This document shows, one piece after another, positions 52,756 through 61,840 of a stretch of 64,000 nt of DNA (its first letter is position 1; every line of letters begins with the position of its first letter). The stretch comes from Nesterenkonia sandarakina (GTDB lineage: Bacteria > Actinomycetota > Actinomycetes > Actinomycetales > Micrococcaceae): NCBI RefSeq assembly GCF_003003175.1, contig NZ_PVTY01000010.1, positions 1-64,000 on the forward strand, written 5' to 3'. A model generated the notes under the pieces. It saw nothing but the letters and a program-made list of their open reading frames with translations. It had not been told where the DNA came from and searched no databases. The translations under genes were made by a program, and so were the position numbers.

Positions 52756-54294
52756 ATGACTCCGATCCCAGACACGCTGGCCGGACTTTCCTTCAATCCG
52801 GTGGAACCGAGCACGACGGCGGCCGCAAACTTCCTCGCCCTGGGGCCCAAGGGGCTCTTGATCGACGGTAGGTGGACCGAGGCCGCCGAAGGTGCCGAGT
52901 TTCCCAGCGCAGATCCGGCAACCGGCCGAACACTTGCCATGGTGCCAAGGGCCAGCGCGCGGGACGCGGACGCTGCCGTGGCTGCGGCACGGACCGCACT
53001 TGAGTCTGGTCCGTGGGCGGCAAGCACGCCGGAGGATCGGTCACGGATGCTCTGGCGGATCGCGGACCTGCTCGAAGCCAATCTCGAAGAGCTTGCGGCG
53101 CTGGAATCTCTGGATCAGGGCAAAGTGCTCGCCACTGCGAAGTTCGGTGAGATTCCAGGAGCAATCGCGCAATTCAGGTACTACGCAGGGGCCGCTAGAG
53201 CTCTCGAGGGAACCACCGTTCCGACATCCCTGCGGAGGCAGGGTCCGGATAAGCAGATCTTCGCCTATACCGTGCGAGAGCCGGTCGGTGTAGTGGCGGC
53301 CATCGTCCCGTGGAACAGCCCGCTGCTGATGGCTGCCATGAAGCTGGCCCCTGCGCTCGCAGCAGGCTGCACCGTGGTGCTCAAGCCTGCTGAGAACACA
53401 CCCTTGACCGCTCTACGCCTGGGCGAACTGCTTCTCGAGGCAGGGGTTCCAGCTGGCGTCGTCAATATCCTCACTGGATTCGGTCAGGAGGTCGGAGCGG
53501 CACTGGCCACCCATCCGGGCGTGGACAAGATCACCTTCACCGGATCCACTGCTGTCGGGAAACAGCTCGTGGGCGACGCGCGCAGCAATCTGAAGCGACT
53601 CACTCTGGAGCTGGGCGGGAAGTCACCGGCCATCATCATGGATGACGCCGACGTCGCGCGCGCAGCGGCTGGGGTCTCCCGGGGAATCTTCGACAACGGC
53701 GGTCAGGTCTGCGTGGCCAGCTCGAGGATCTACGCGCATCGCTTGGTCTACGAACAGGTGCTTGAAGCGATGGTCACACAGGCGGAGTCGCTGAGCCTGG
53801 GACACGGGATGGACCCTGGCGCGGGCCTGGGTCCCCTGGTGAGCAGAGCTCAGGCGGATCGAGTGGATTCCTATGTGGCTGCTGGCCGTGCCGCCGGTGT
53901 TTCGGTGCTCACGGGAGGAAAGCAGGGCGGAGCTGAAGGCACCTTCTTTCAACCCACGGTCCTCAGCGGTGTAGCCGAGGACTCTCCGCTCATGCGCGAA
54001 GAGATCTTCGGGCCCGTGGCAGTGGTCACGCCATTCGATGACCCCGCCGAAGTCATTGGCTGGGCGAATGATTCCCGCTATGGGCTGGCCGCCAGTGTAT
54101 GGACCGAAGGGCTCTCGAGTGCTCACCGGATGGCTGCGCAGATCAAAGCGGGAACCGTTTGGATCAACTGTCACTCCTACTTCTCCCCGGAACTTCCGAA
54201 GGGTGGCCACAAGGAATCCGGATGGGGCTATGAGAACGGAACCCTGGGGCTGTCGAACTATCTCGAGTCCAAGACCGTGTGCGCGGTGATCTGA
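52756..54294 (+). CDS. Aldehyde dehydrogenase
   Basis: An NAD(P)-dependent aldehyde dehydrogenase of 512 residues with the standard motifs: PWNSPLLMAAMKLAPALAAG, FTGSTAVGKQL, the general base Glu in LTLELGGKSP and the catalytic Cys in NGGQVCVASSR. It heads the six-gene unit that ends with a flavin reductase, and could oxidise an aldehyde made by the GMC enzyme or the TPP enzyme of the same operon. The ATG at 52756 has AGGAAG seven bases before it; GTG 52750 is too close. Confidence 0.92.
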   Translation: MTPIPDTLAGLSFNPVEPSTTAAANFLALGPKGLLIDGRWTEAAEGAEFPSADPATGRTLAMVPRASARDADAAVAAARTALESGPWAASTPEDRSRMLWRIADLLEANLEELAALESLDQGKVLATAKFGEIPGAIAQFRYYAGAARALEGTTVPTSLRRQGPDKQIFAYTVREPVGVVAAIVPWNSPLLMAAMKLAPALAAGCTVVLKPAENTPLTALRLGELLLEAGVPAGVVNILTGFGQEVGAALATHPGVDKITFTGSTAVGKQLVGDARSNLKRLTLELGGKSPAIIMDDADVARAAAGVSRGIFDNGGQVCVASSRIYAHRLVYEQVLEAMVTQAESLSLGHGMDPGAGLGPLVSRAQADRVDSYVAAGRAAGVSVLTGGKQGGAEGTFFQPTVLSGVAEDSPLMREEIFGPVAVVTPFDDPAEVIGWANDSRYGLAASVWTEGLSSAHRMAAQIKAGTVWINCHSYFSPELPKGGHKESGWGYENGTLGLSNYLESKTVCAVI

Positions 54295-54301
54295 GGAGAC
54301 C

Positions 54302-55696
54302 ATGAAACATATCAGCCTGGGCGTCTTCGAGATGCTCAATCCGAATAACGGACTACCGACCTGGACGCACCCCGACGCGAAAGCGAAGAGCTGGGATCAG
54401 ACGGGGTACTGGGTGCAAACCGCGAAGCTGCTCGACGACGCAGGGTTCGATTTCTTATTCTTCGCAGACACCTACGGCTTCCCCTCCATCGCCGGCAGCG
54501 TCCCTGATGAGGTCATGCGTCATGGGATCCAGTTCCCGGGACTTGACCCCATGCTGCTCATCGGCGCGCTGGCCCAAGCAACGTCCCGACTCGGTTTCGT
54601 GGTGACCTCGCCGACCACGGTGGAGCACCCCTATGCGACAGCACGACGGTTCGCCTCCCTGGACCATTACACCGCTGGTCGGATCGGGTGGAACGTCGTC
54701 ACCGGCAGTTCACAGACGACTACTGACCGGCTCTTCGGGATCGAAGATCAACAGGCCACCCATGACGAGCGCTACGCCCGTGCCGAGGAGTTCCTCCAGA
54801 TCTGCTCCGCGCTCTGGGAGACCAGCTGGGAGGAAGATGCGGAGCAGCGGGATCAGGTGACGGGGACCTACGCGGATCCGGAGAAGGTCCACGAGGTGTC
54901 CCACGACGGCCTCTTCTACCGCTGCCACGGCCCCTTCGCCGTCGCCCCAGGTCCCCAGCGCACGCCGGTGCTCTTTCAGGCGGGCACATCATCGCGGGGC
55001 CGAGCATTTGCCGCGGCGCACGCTGAAGCAGTCTTTATCCAGGGTCAGAACGCACCCCAGGCTGCAGACCAGGTCGCCTCGATCCGCAAGTCTGCAGGCC
55101 AAGTGGGGCGCGCTCCGGAGTCGATCAAAGTCATCTCTGGAATGACGGTGGTGTTGGGAGCCTCCCACGCACATGCCCAGGCGCGCCGGGAAGAGCTGGA
55201 GGCACTCTACGACCCTGCCGACGCCGCGGTGCTCTTTGCCGGAATGACGGGCATCGATCTGCGCCGGCTGGAAAGCTCCGCCCCGGTGACCGAGGCCGTG
55301 GCGGCAGGTCTGGACTCTCAACAGGGGCAGACGCTGATCGATCGCTATGTGAGGCCTGGAGCGCCGGTGCCGACCATCGGAGAGGTGCTCGATCGCTTTC
55401 GGCTGCAGGCGTTGCGCGGATTCCAACTCACCGGCACCGCCGAAGAGGTGGCACAGCAGATCGAGGAGCTGGTCGAGGCCACCGACATCGACGGGTTCAT
55501 GTTGGAGCCCACCTTCGGTGGCTCGGCAGCCTTCGCAGAGTTCGCCGAGACGGTTGCCCCGCTACTTCGGCAGCGAGGCCTTCTTCCGGGCCTGCCCACG
55601 CAGGACAGCCCGTCGCTCACCCTGCGTGAACGGGTTATCGGCTCAGGTCCTCATCGTTCACTTGCCCCCGAATCGAAAGAATCAGGTCAACCATGA
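54302..55696 (+). CDS. LLM-class flavin-dependent monooxygenase, second copy
   Basis: A 464-residue NtaA/SnaA/DszA-type monooxygenase, paralogous to the protein at 35237: LLDDAGFDFLFFADTYGFP, DHYTAGRIGWNVVTGSSQ and PVLFQAGTSSRGRAFAAAHAE. It uses FMNH2, probably from the reductase encoded at 58420 in the same operon. Its stop overlaps the next gene (ATGA). Typical reactions of the group are oxidative C-N or C-S cleavage; the substrate is unknown. Confidence 0.88.
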   Translation: MKHISLGVFEMLNPNNGLPTWTHPDAKAKSWDQTGYWVQTAKLLDDAGFDFLFFADTYGFPSIAGSVPDEVMRHGIQFPGLDPMLLIGALAQATSRLGFVVTSPTTVEHPYATARRFASLDHYTAGRIGWNVVTGSSQTTTDRLFGIEDQQATHDERYARAEEFLQICSALWETSWEEDAEQRDQVTGTYADPEKVHEVSHDGLFYRCHGPFAVAPGPQRTPVLFQAGTSSRGRAFAAAHAEAVFIQGQNAPQAADQVASIRKSAGQVGRAPESIKVISGMTVVLGASHAHAQARREELEALYDPADAAVLFAGMTGIDLRRLESSAPVTEAVAAGLDSQQGQTLIDRYVRPGAPVPTIGEVLDRFRLQALRGFQLTGTAEEVAQQIEELVEATDIDGFMLEPTFGGSAAFAEFAETVAPLLRQRGLLPGLPTQDSPSLTLRERVIGSGPHRSLAPESKESGQP

Positions 55697-56193
55697 AAAA
55701 AGAAGCGGTCGATGCCGTGATCAGCGGCCTCAAACAGGCGGGAGTCGAGGTCGTGTGCTACCTCCCAGACTCGCTGCTCAAAGAGCTCTACCCCGCACTT
55801 GACGCAGATCCGGATATCCGGACCGTGCAGGTCACCAACGAGGGCGAGGGAGCTGCCATCTGCGGTGGAGTATTCCTCTCCGGCAAGCGGGCGGCGCTGA
55901 TCATGGAGAACTCGGGATTGCGCGCCTCCGTGGAACATCTGGCTCGCCTCGGTCTCGGTGCAGGCATCCCAGTGATCATGATCATGAGCCACCGCGGAGA
56001 TCTGGGTGAGAACAACTGGTGGGCCATTCCGCATGGGATCACGATGGAACCGATCTTGGATGCCCTGAGAACGCCCTACCGGATTGTGAAACAGACCGAT
56101 GAGATCTCACAGGCGATCCAGGACAGCTATACCTGGTCCTATAACGCGTACCACCACTCAGCCGTCGTGCTTTCAGGAGGAATCGTCCGATGA
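55693..56193 (+). CDS. TPP-dependent decarboxylase, alpha (sulfopyruvate decarboxylase ComD-like)
   Basis: A 166-residue N-terminal (pyrimidine-binding) half of a thiamine-diphosphate enzyme. The activating Glu lies in VTNEGEGAAICGG (residues 48-56), and IMENSGLRASVEHL, IPVIMIMSHRGDLGE match ComD and phosphonopyruvate decarboxylase. It must pair with the next gene's product, as ComDE do. Coupled by ATGA to the monooxygenase upstream and by overlap to the beta gene. Confidence 0.83.
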   Translation: MKKEAVDAVISGLKQAGVEVVCYLPDSLLKELYPALDADPDIRTVQVTNEGEGAAICGGVFLSGKRAALIMENSGLRASVEHLARLGLGAGIPVIMIMSHRGDLGENNWWAIPHGITMEPILDALRTPYRIVKQTDEISQAIQDSYTWSYNAYHHSAVVLSGGIVR

Positions 56194-56801
56194 TGAAGCG
56201 TTATGAATGCATGCAGCGGTTGGGTGCACAGCTCGACGACGAGCTGGTGATCCTCTCTCTGGGAGGGGCAGTAGACGAGTGGTACAACGCGGCACCCCAT
56301 ATGCGTGAAGGATCCCTGTTTCAACAGCAGCTGGGCTGCGTCACGGGCGAGGCGTTGGGACTTGCCATCGGATTGCCGAACCGGCGGATCGTATCCCTGG
56401 ACACTGATGGCGGATTGCTCTTCGACCTTGGAATTCTCGCCACCCTGGGCAACGAGAAGCCAGAGAACCTCTTCGTGGTGGTCTGGGACAACGAGAGCTA
56501 CCAGTCCATCGGGGGGCCGAAGACGCACACAGCCTCCGGGACCGTGAACCTGGCAGAGATCGCCAGGGGCTGCGGTATCGAACAGGCTTTCGTAGTGAGG
56601 GATCTAGACGAGTTCGAAGATCATTGTCGTCGAGGACTGGGTGCAAAGGAACCATATGTAATCGTGGCTAAAACCGACGGGATCCTCCAGCCAGGTATCA
56701 GCAGAAAGCACTCTGACGGTCGAGAGGACAAGTACATATTCGTCCGTCACGTGGAAAAGACCGAAGGTGTCAGCATCATGGGTCCCAGTGAGCACAACTG
56801 A
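56190..56801 (+). CDS. TPP-dependent decarboxylase, beta (sulfopyruvate decarboxylase ComE-like)
   Basis: The C-terminal (diphosphate-binding) half, 203 residues: the metal site is in SLDTDGGLLFDLG (70-81) with the later Asn in VVWDNESYQSIGG (about 98-110). The usual GDGS is TDGG here, a small but notable change in the cofactor motif. Start at 56190 with AGGAGG nine bases upstream. The last 40 residues are Lys/Arg/His-rich and extend beyond ComE. The pair would turn a 2-oxo acid into an aldehyde. Confidence 0.82.
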   Translation: MMKRYECMQRLGAQLDDELVILSLGGAVDEWYNAAPHMREGSLFQQQLGCVTGEALGLAIGLPNRRIVSLDTDGGLLFDLGILATLGNEKPENLFVVVWDNESYQSIGGPKTHTASGTVNLAEIARGCGIEQAFVVRDLDEFEDHCRRGLGAKEPYVIVAKTDGILQPGISRKHSDGREDKYIFVRHVEKTEGVSIMGPSEHN

Positions 56802-58420
56802 TGGGTACTCCGGCGATGGGCGAAGAGCACGATCTTATTGTCATAGGTGCAGGTTCGTCGGGTTGTGTTTTGGCCCGTCGGCTGGCGGAGGATCCCTCTC
56901 TCAGGGTTTTGTTGATCGAGGCCGGGGCCGCGGAGGAGTCTATGCCCGCCGTGCAGCAGGCCCGGGAGTGGACTAGCCTGCTTGGCGGCGAGCTCGATTG
57001 GAACGAGACGTACTCTCCGAGCGAGAGAGTAGACGGGCGTAGCATCCCGATTCCACGCGGACGAGTGGTGGGGGGATCGTCGTCTATCAACGCAATGCTT
57101 TGGTACCGGGGTCATCCTGATGACTACGACGCGTGGGAAGCAGCCGGTGCTACTGGCTGGAATCACGCCGCGATGTTGCCCTTCTTCAAGCGTTCCGAGG
57201 ATTGGATGCGCGGGGAGAACGAGCATCGAGGCGTTGGGGGTCCGATGCGCATCGAGGTCTCACCAGCCCCCCACCCGGTGGCGGAGTCGCTGCTCACCGG
57301 AGCACAGGAGGTCGGTCTCCCCTTTATCGATGACGCGAACGCCCAAAGCAATGAGGGTGCCTGTCTCGCAAACTTCAATGCCGTCAATGTGACGTCCAAA
57401 CCTGGCGCAGTGACTCGATTGGAGAGATGGAGCGCCGCGCGTGGCTATCTCCGGCCGGCGGCGCGATGGTCGAATCTCAAGGTCATGACAGGTACCACGG
57501 TGAGGCAGCTGATTCTCGAGGCGGGAGTCTGTGTTGGGGTCCGTTGTCGGACTGGAGGTGAAGACCGGGAACTCCGGGCCTCTCAGGGGATCGTCCTAGC
57601 CTCTGGCGCACTCGGCACCCCGCGCCTTCTAATGCTGTCAGGACTGGGTCCACCGCAGCAGCTCCGCGAGGCGGGGATCGTTCCAAAAGTCGACCTACCC
57701 GGCGTAGGGGCCAACTTCCAAGATCATCCGCTGCTTCGGGGGATGAACTTTCGTATGAGGCAGCCGCTCGGCCCTGTCCGCGACAACGGCGGCGGCGCGA
57801 TGCTGAACTGGCGTTCCTCTCAGGCTGACCATCGCCCCGATTTGCACGTTTTTGTCGTACAGGGCGTTCATGCGGGTCCAGAGGTGGTCCGTCGCTACGG
57901 AATCGATCCCTCCGACGAATCGATCTGCGCTATATCCCCGGGTCTGATGCGAAGTCGCAGCATAGGGAAGATCAAACTCCTCTCCGCAGACGGCAAGATG
58001 GACATCCAACCGAACTATCTGGAAGCGCCGGAGGACCTGTCGGCACTCGTAGAGGGAATCGATATGGTTCTGGATTTGGCCCAAACGCGTAGCTATCGGC
58101 GAATCCTCGACGGACCCCTGTCGCCAGGCGGCAAGCTCTCACGCCGAGAGGCAGAACAGTTCATCCGGATGTCCTGCGACACCTTCTTCCACTGCTGTGG
58201 AAGCGCTGCCATGGGCACGGACGATCGAGCGGTCGTAACCCCGGATCTGCAAGTGCGGGGAGTGGAGAATCTCTGGGTGGCGGACGCCTCCGTCATTCCC
58301 GTAATCCCCACCAGTAATATCCAGGCACCTGTCATTGCCGTAGCTGAGCGTGCTGCAGAGCTGATTCGAGGACGTCTTGGAAACACAGCCGACCGACCGA
58401 GCTTGGGGAGTTCTCTCTGA
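56801..58420 (+). CDS. GMC-family FAD oxidoreductase
   Basis: A glucose-methanol-choline oxidoreductase of 539 residues. The FAD fold LIVIGAGSSGCVLARRL (residues 12-28), PRGRVVGGSSSINAMLWYRG, and the second signature SGALGTPRLLMLSGLGP are intact; the C-terminal His lies in FHCCGSAAMG and its Asn partner in SNIQAPVIAVAE. Members oxidise primary alcohols to aldehydes (choline, isethionate, pyridoxine). Starts TGATG on the beta subunit's stop and ends TGATG on the flavin reductase. Confidence 0.9.
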   Translation: MGTPAMGEEHDLIVIGAGSSGCVLARRLAEDPSLRVLLIEAGAAEESMPAVQQAREWTSLLGGELDWNETYSPSERVDGRSIPIPRGRVVGGSSSINAMLWYRGHPDDYDAWEAAGATGWNHAAMLPFFKRSEDWMRGENEHRGVGGPMRIEVSPAPHPVAESLLTGAQEVGLPFIDDANAQSNEGACLANFNAVNVTSKPGAVTRLERWSAARGYLRPAARWSNLKVMTGTTVRQLILEAGVCVGVRCRTGGEDRELRASQGIVLASGALGTPRLLMLSGLGPPQQLREAGIVPKVDLPGVGANFQDHPLLRGMNFRMRQPLGPVRDNGGGAMLNWRSSQADHRPDLHVFVVQGVHAGPEVVRRYGIDPSDESICAISPGLMRSRSIGKIKLLSADGKMDIQPNYLEAPEDLSALVEGIDMVLDLAQTRSYRRILDGPLSPGGKLSRREAEQFIRMSCDTFFHCCGSAAMGTDDRAVVTPDLQVRGVENLWVADASVIPVIPTSNIQAPVIAVAERAAELIRGRLGNTADRPSLGSSL

Positions 58421-58968
58421 TGTCCGCTTTTGGGACGCTCGTGGAGCCCGAGCACGCAGGCGCACTCGCGGGAACTTCGGCCGCTATTTTCGCGGCAGAT
58501 CAGGCGCGCGACGTCTTCGCCTCCTATCCCTCCGGGGTCGCCGCGCTGTGCGCGCAGACCCCGCAGGGGCCTGTCGGGTTCGTGGTGACCTCCTTCAGCG
58601 CGGGGGTCTCCTACGATCCTCCGATGGTGGCCTTCTCGGCGCAGAACAGCTCACGGACCTGGACGGTGCTGCGCGGGGCCCGCAGCATCGGGGTCTCCGT
58701 GTTGGGGGACGCCCAGCAGCAGGCCTGCCTCCAGCTCGCCTCCAGAACCGGTGACCGGTTCGCGAATCTCCCGCACCGCGTCACCGATTCCGGTGCGGTG
58801 CTGCTGGAGGACTCGCCCCTGCGGCTGGACTGCGAGGTGCTCAGCGAGACCCCCGCCGGGGATCACCAGGTGGTGCTGCTGCAGGTCCATGGAGCCAAGG
58901 TGCAGGAGCACCTCTCCCCGATGGTCTACCGTTCCCGCGGCTTCCACCACATCATCGCCGCCGGCTGA
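58420..58968 (+). CDS. Flavin reductase family protein
   Basis: A 182-residue flavin reductase (HpaC/ActVB type): FASYPSGVAALCAQ, PVGFVVTSFSAGVSYDPPMVAFS and SRTWTVLR form the FMN-binding core. It gives FMNH2 to a partner monooxygenase, most likely the LLM enzyme of this operon. After about 58480 the gene returns to the very GC-rich codon use of the flanking chromosome, whereas the genes before it do not. Confidence 0.88.
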   Translation: MSAFGTLVEPEHAGALAGTSAAIFAADQARDVFASYPSGVAALCAQTPQGPVGFVVTSFSAGVSYDPPMVAFSAQNSSRTWTVLRGARSIGVSVLGDAQQQACLQLASRTGDRFANLPHRVTDSGAVLLEDSPLRLDCEVLSETPAGDHQVVLLQVHGAKVQEHLSPMVYRSRGFHHIIAAG

Positions 58969-58972
58969 GGTC

Positions 58973-59014
58973 GGCTCCGCAGACTTCTTCGGCCCCGCAG
59001 ACCTCTGCGGAGCC
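58973..59014. terminator. Possible hairpin between convergent genes
   Basis: GGCTCCGCAGA (58973-58983) can pair with TCTGCGGAGCC (59004-59014) around a 20-base loop, filling the gap between the flavin reductase and SGNH hydrolase stops. A second TCTGCGGAGCC follows at 59022-59032. No T run, so only a weak call. Confidence 0.35.
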
Positions 59015-59908
59015 TCAGTCCTCTGCGGAGCCGCCGCCCGGCGGCATCGATCCTCCGAAGAGCGGCTCGAAGTTGGGTCGCTTCGCGTGGATCCCATCCC
59101 CGGAGGACCGTCCACGCAGCCGCCGGACCACCCAGGGGAAGAGGTGGTGGCGGGCCCACACGGCGTCGTCGACGCGCGCCTCGCGCCAGGTGCGCACCGG
59201 CACCGGACTCGGCTCAGAGGGCTGCAGGTCGTGCTTGACGTTCATGGTGTCCAGCGCCATCCGAGCGATGGTGTGGTGGCCCAGGGCGGAGAAGTGCAGC
59301 CGATCCTCGTCCCACATCTCCGGGCGGGTCAGCTCGCGCAGGGACCACATGTCCGCGACCAGCGCGTCGTGCCGGGCCGCGATGGTGCGCACGTTCTCGT
59401 TGAAGATCGCCACCTTCCCGCGGATCGATCCGACCACCGGAGTCTCGCGGACGTCGGGGCCGTTGAACAGCACGATGGTCGCGCCGGTGGTGCTCAGGAT
59501 CTGCACCATCGTGTCGAGGATCCGAGCGGTCTCATCGGGGTCCCCGCCGGGCCGGATGACATCGTTGCCGCCGGCGCACAGGGTGATCAGGTCCGGGCGC
59601 AGCTGCAGCGCCGGGGCGATCTGCTCGTCGCGGATCTGACCGATGAGCTTGCCGCGCACCGCCAGGTTGGCATAGGAGAACTTCGGCGATCCCTCGACGG
59701 CGGCGGCGCCGAGGGCGAGCTCCTCGGCCACTCGGTCGGCCCAGCCGCGGTGGTAGCCGGGTCTGGTCTCATCGGGGTCCCCGATGCCCTCGGTGAAGGA
59801 ATCGCCCAGGGCCACATAGCGGGTCCACGGGTGCCGGGGGGTCAGCGGGTGCTCTCCCGCGTCGGAGGAGGTGTCAGGTGTCTCAAGAAGATCATCAGTA
59901 TCGTTCAC
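59015..59908 (-). CDS. SGNH/GDSL-family hydrolase
   Basis: A cytoplasmic-looking esterase/lipase of the SGNH group (297 residues): block I YVALGDSFTEGIGD with the nucleophile Ser, block III GGNDVI, and block V DRLHFSALGH with the Asp-His pair. No signal peptide. The GTG at 59908 has GGAGAG nine bases before it; an ATG at 59944, directly against a G run, would add 12 residues. The C-terminal 60 residues are Arg/Pro/Gly-rich. Confidence 0.83.
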   Translation of the reverse strand: MNDTDDLLETPDTSSDAGEHPLTPRHPWTRYVALGDSFTEGIGDPDETRPGYHRGWADRVAEELALGAAAVEGSPKFSYANLAVRGKLIGQIRDEQIAPALQLRPDLITLCAGGNDVIRPGGDPDETARILDTMVQILSTTGATIVLFNGPDVRETPVVGSIRGKVAIFNENVRTIAARHDALVADMWSLRELTRPEMWDEDRLHFSALGHHTIARMALDTMNVKHDLQPSEPSPVPVRTWREARVDDAVWARHHLFPWVVRRLRGRSSGDGIHAKRPNFEPLFGGSMPPGGGSAED

Positions 59909-60018
59909 CCATATATTCTCTCCGACGACCCCCGCCGGATGCATCCCCCCTTGGGCTGATCCATGACCGGCTGATTAGAGTGGGGCAGGCACCCGTCCCG
60001 TCACGCAAAGGTCATTCC

Positions 60019-60678
60019 ATGTCTGCATCCCCGCACGTCGCCTGGTCCCGCGAAGCGCAAGAGCGCGCCGGCACCCCGCTGGTGGTGCTGCTCCACGGCT
60101 ACGGCTCCCACGAACAGGACCTGATGGGCCTGGTCCCCGGCCTGCCCGCAGACTTCACCTACGCCTCCGTGCGCGCCCCGGTGAAGATGGAGTTCGGCGG
60201 CTACACCTGGTTCGACCTCGACGTGGAGCGGCTCGCCTACTCCTCCTCGGCCGCCCGCGAGGCGGTGGAGGCGCTCTGGGAGTGGATCGCCTCGGTCAAG
60301 GACCAGCACAGCTCGGTGACCCTGCTCGGGTTCTCCATGGGGATGGCGATGGCCACCTCGCTGCTGCGCAGCCGCCCGGAGGCGTTCGCCGCCGTCGTCG
60401 GCCTCTCCGGCTTCGCCGTGGACCCGACCCGAGGCGAAGGACTCGAGGACTACTTCGACGACGAGGCGCTGGCCGCCGCGAAGGTTCCGTTCTTCTGGGG
60501 CCGCGACCAGGAAGATCCGATCATCCCGGCCGAGCACGTCGAGTACACCCACGGCTGGGCCACCAAGACCGTGAAGCTGACCAAGGTGCTCTACGCCGGG
60601 GCCGGACATGCTGTGGTGCCCCAGGAGATCAGCCATGTGGGGGAGTTCCTGACCCACACGGTGCTCAACTCCCGCTGA
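60019..60678 (+). CDS. Alpha/beta hydrolase (phospholipase/carboxylesterase family)
   Basis: A 219-residue serine esterase of the YpfH/carboxylesterase type: LVVLLHGYGSHEQDL near the N-terminus (oxyanion hole), the nucleophile in LLGFSMGMAMA, Asp in EDPIIPAEH and His in AGAGHAVVP. ATG at 60019; the preceding in-frame codons overlap the divergent SGNH gene's start. Its 3' end overlaps the convergent glycosyltransferase by 14 bases. Confidence 0.88.
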   Translation: MSASPHVAWSREAQERAGTPLVVLLHGYGSHEQDLMGLVPGLPADFTYASVRAPVKMEFGGYTWFDLDVERLAYSSSAAREAVEALWEWIASVKDQHSSVTLLGFSMGMAMATSLLRSRPEAFAAVVGLSGFAVDPTRGEGLEDYFDDEALAAAKVPFFWGRDQEDPIIPAEHVEYTHGWATKTVKLTKVLYAGAGHAVVPQEISHVGEFLTHTVLNSR

Positions 60679-61840
60679 GCGCCCTGGCGTAGACCTCCGC
60701 GTGGGCGGCGGCGATCCGTTCCCGCTGCTCCCGGCGCCACCCCACGCGCGCCGCGGCGGTCGGCGTGAGCCACGGCTTCTCGACCGAGGTCACCGCCGGG
60801 ACCGCTGACCCTGCCTGTTGTGACCCTGCCTGCGCTGCCGCGGCGTGCACCGCGCGGCGCAGGCTGGCGGCGTCGAGGCCTGAGTCCTGCCAGCGGTAGA
60901 GGAAGTCGGCCCCCTGGCTCCGGTAGCAGCCGACGTCCGGGGCGATCACGGTGGTCCCCAGGTCGTGCGCCGCCTCCATCCATCCGGAGTGGGTGCCGAA
61001 GCGGTAGGGAAGCAGCGAGGTGTGCAGGCCGGAGAGGTAGTCGAAGAGCTCGGCATCGGTGTAGAAGTCATGGACCCGCAGGTCGACCAGGTCCGGGTCC
61101 TGGTCCTGCAGCCAGCGCACCAGCTCGGCATCGTGGCGCAGCCCGGCGGCCTCGAAGACATCCCGGTGCAGATCCACCTGCAGCACCGAGCCCGGGATCT
61201 CGCGCAGCGCCGCGAGGGCGGCCTGCAGCACCTCCACGCCCACCATGTTGGCGCGCAGGCTCTTCAGATGGATCCCGAGTCGGAACTCCTCCGCCCTGCG
61301 CCGCGGGGTCTCGGCGTAATCGCTGATCAGGTCCAGATCGACCACATGCGGGTGCGGGATCACGTGGGCTTCGACGCCCCAGCGCTCGCGGATCTCCGCG
61401 GCGGCCTGCTCGCTGAGCGTGATGACCGCCCGGGCGCGGCTGAAGAGGACCTCGAGCTGGGAGTCGTGCAGGGTCGGGTCCTCGTGATGCGGATTCCACA
61501 GGTCATGCGCGGTGTAGATCAGCGGCCGGCCCCGGGCGTCGAGCGCGTCGAAGACCTCGTGCAGCTGCGTCGGAGTCTGCGCGTCGAAGCCGAAGTGGAT
61601 GTGCATAAGGTCGAACTCGTGGGCCGCGATCCATGCGGGGTCCAGCATCGCCGGCGGCCACCACGGCGCACCGGTGGGCGTGTCGCTCCGGGCAGCCGGC
61701 GGATCCGGCAGCCGGAGCACCGCGGCCTCAGGTCTGCGCTCGCGCTGCACGTCCTCGACGGACGGGTGCTCGTGCCGTGGGTGGCCCAGATGGCGGATGT
61801 AGACGTGGGAGGCCGGCACCGAGGCCACCGTGATGCTCAC
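60665..61840 (-). CDS. Glycosyltransferase (GT4-like)
   Basis: A 391-residue GT-B-type glycosyltransferase: DLMHIHFGFD, LIYTAHDLWNPH, AVITLSEQAAAEIRERWG and the donor-site region DVGCYRSQGADFL near the C-terminus. The GTG at 61840 overlaps the upstream stop (GTGA), so the earlier in-frame codons are not used. It belongs to a minus-strand run of at least three glycosyltransferase genes, perhaps for a surface glycan. Confidence 0.82.
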   Translation of the reverse strand: MSITVASVPASHVYIRHLGHPRHEHPSVEDVQRERRPEAAVLRLPDPPAARSDTPTGAPWWPPAMLDPAWIAAHEFDLMHIHFGFDAQTPTQLHEVFDALDARGRPLIYTAHDLWNPHHEDPTLHDSQLEVLFSRARAVITLSEQAAAEIRERWGVEAHVIPHPHVVDLDLISDYAETPRRRAEEFRLGIHLKSLRANMVGVEVLQAALAALREIPGSVLQVDLHRDVFEAAGLRHDAELVRWLQDQDPDLVDLRVHDFYTDAELFDYLSGLHTSLLPYRFGTHSGWMEAAHDLGTTVIAPDVGCYRSQGADFLYRWQDSGLDAASLRRAVHAAAAQAGSQQAGSAVPAVTSVEKPWLTPTAAARVGWRREQRERIAAAHAEVYARALSGS

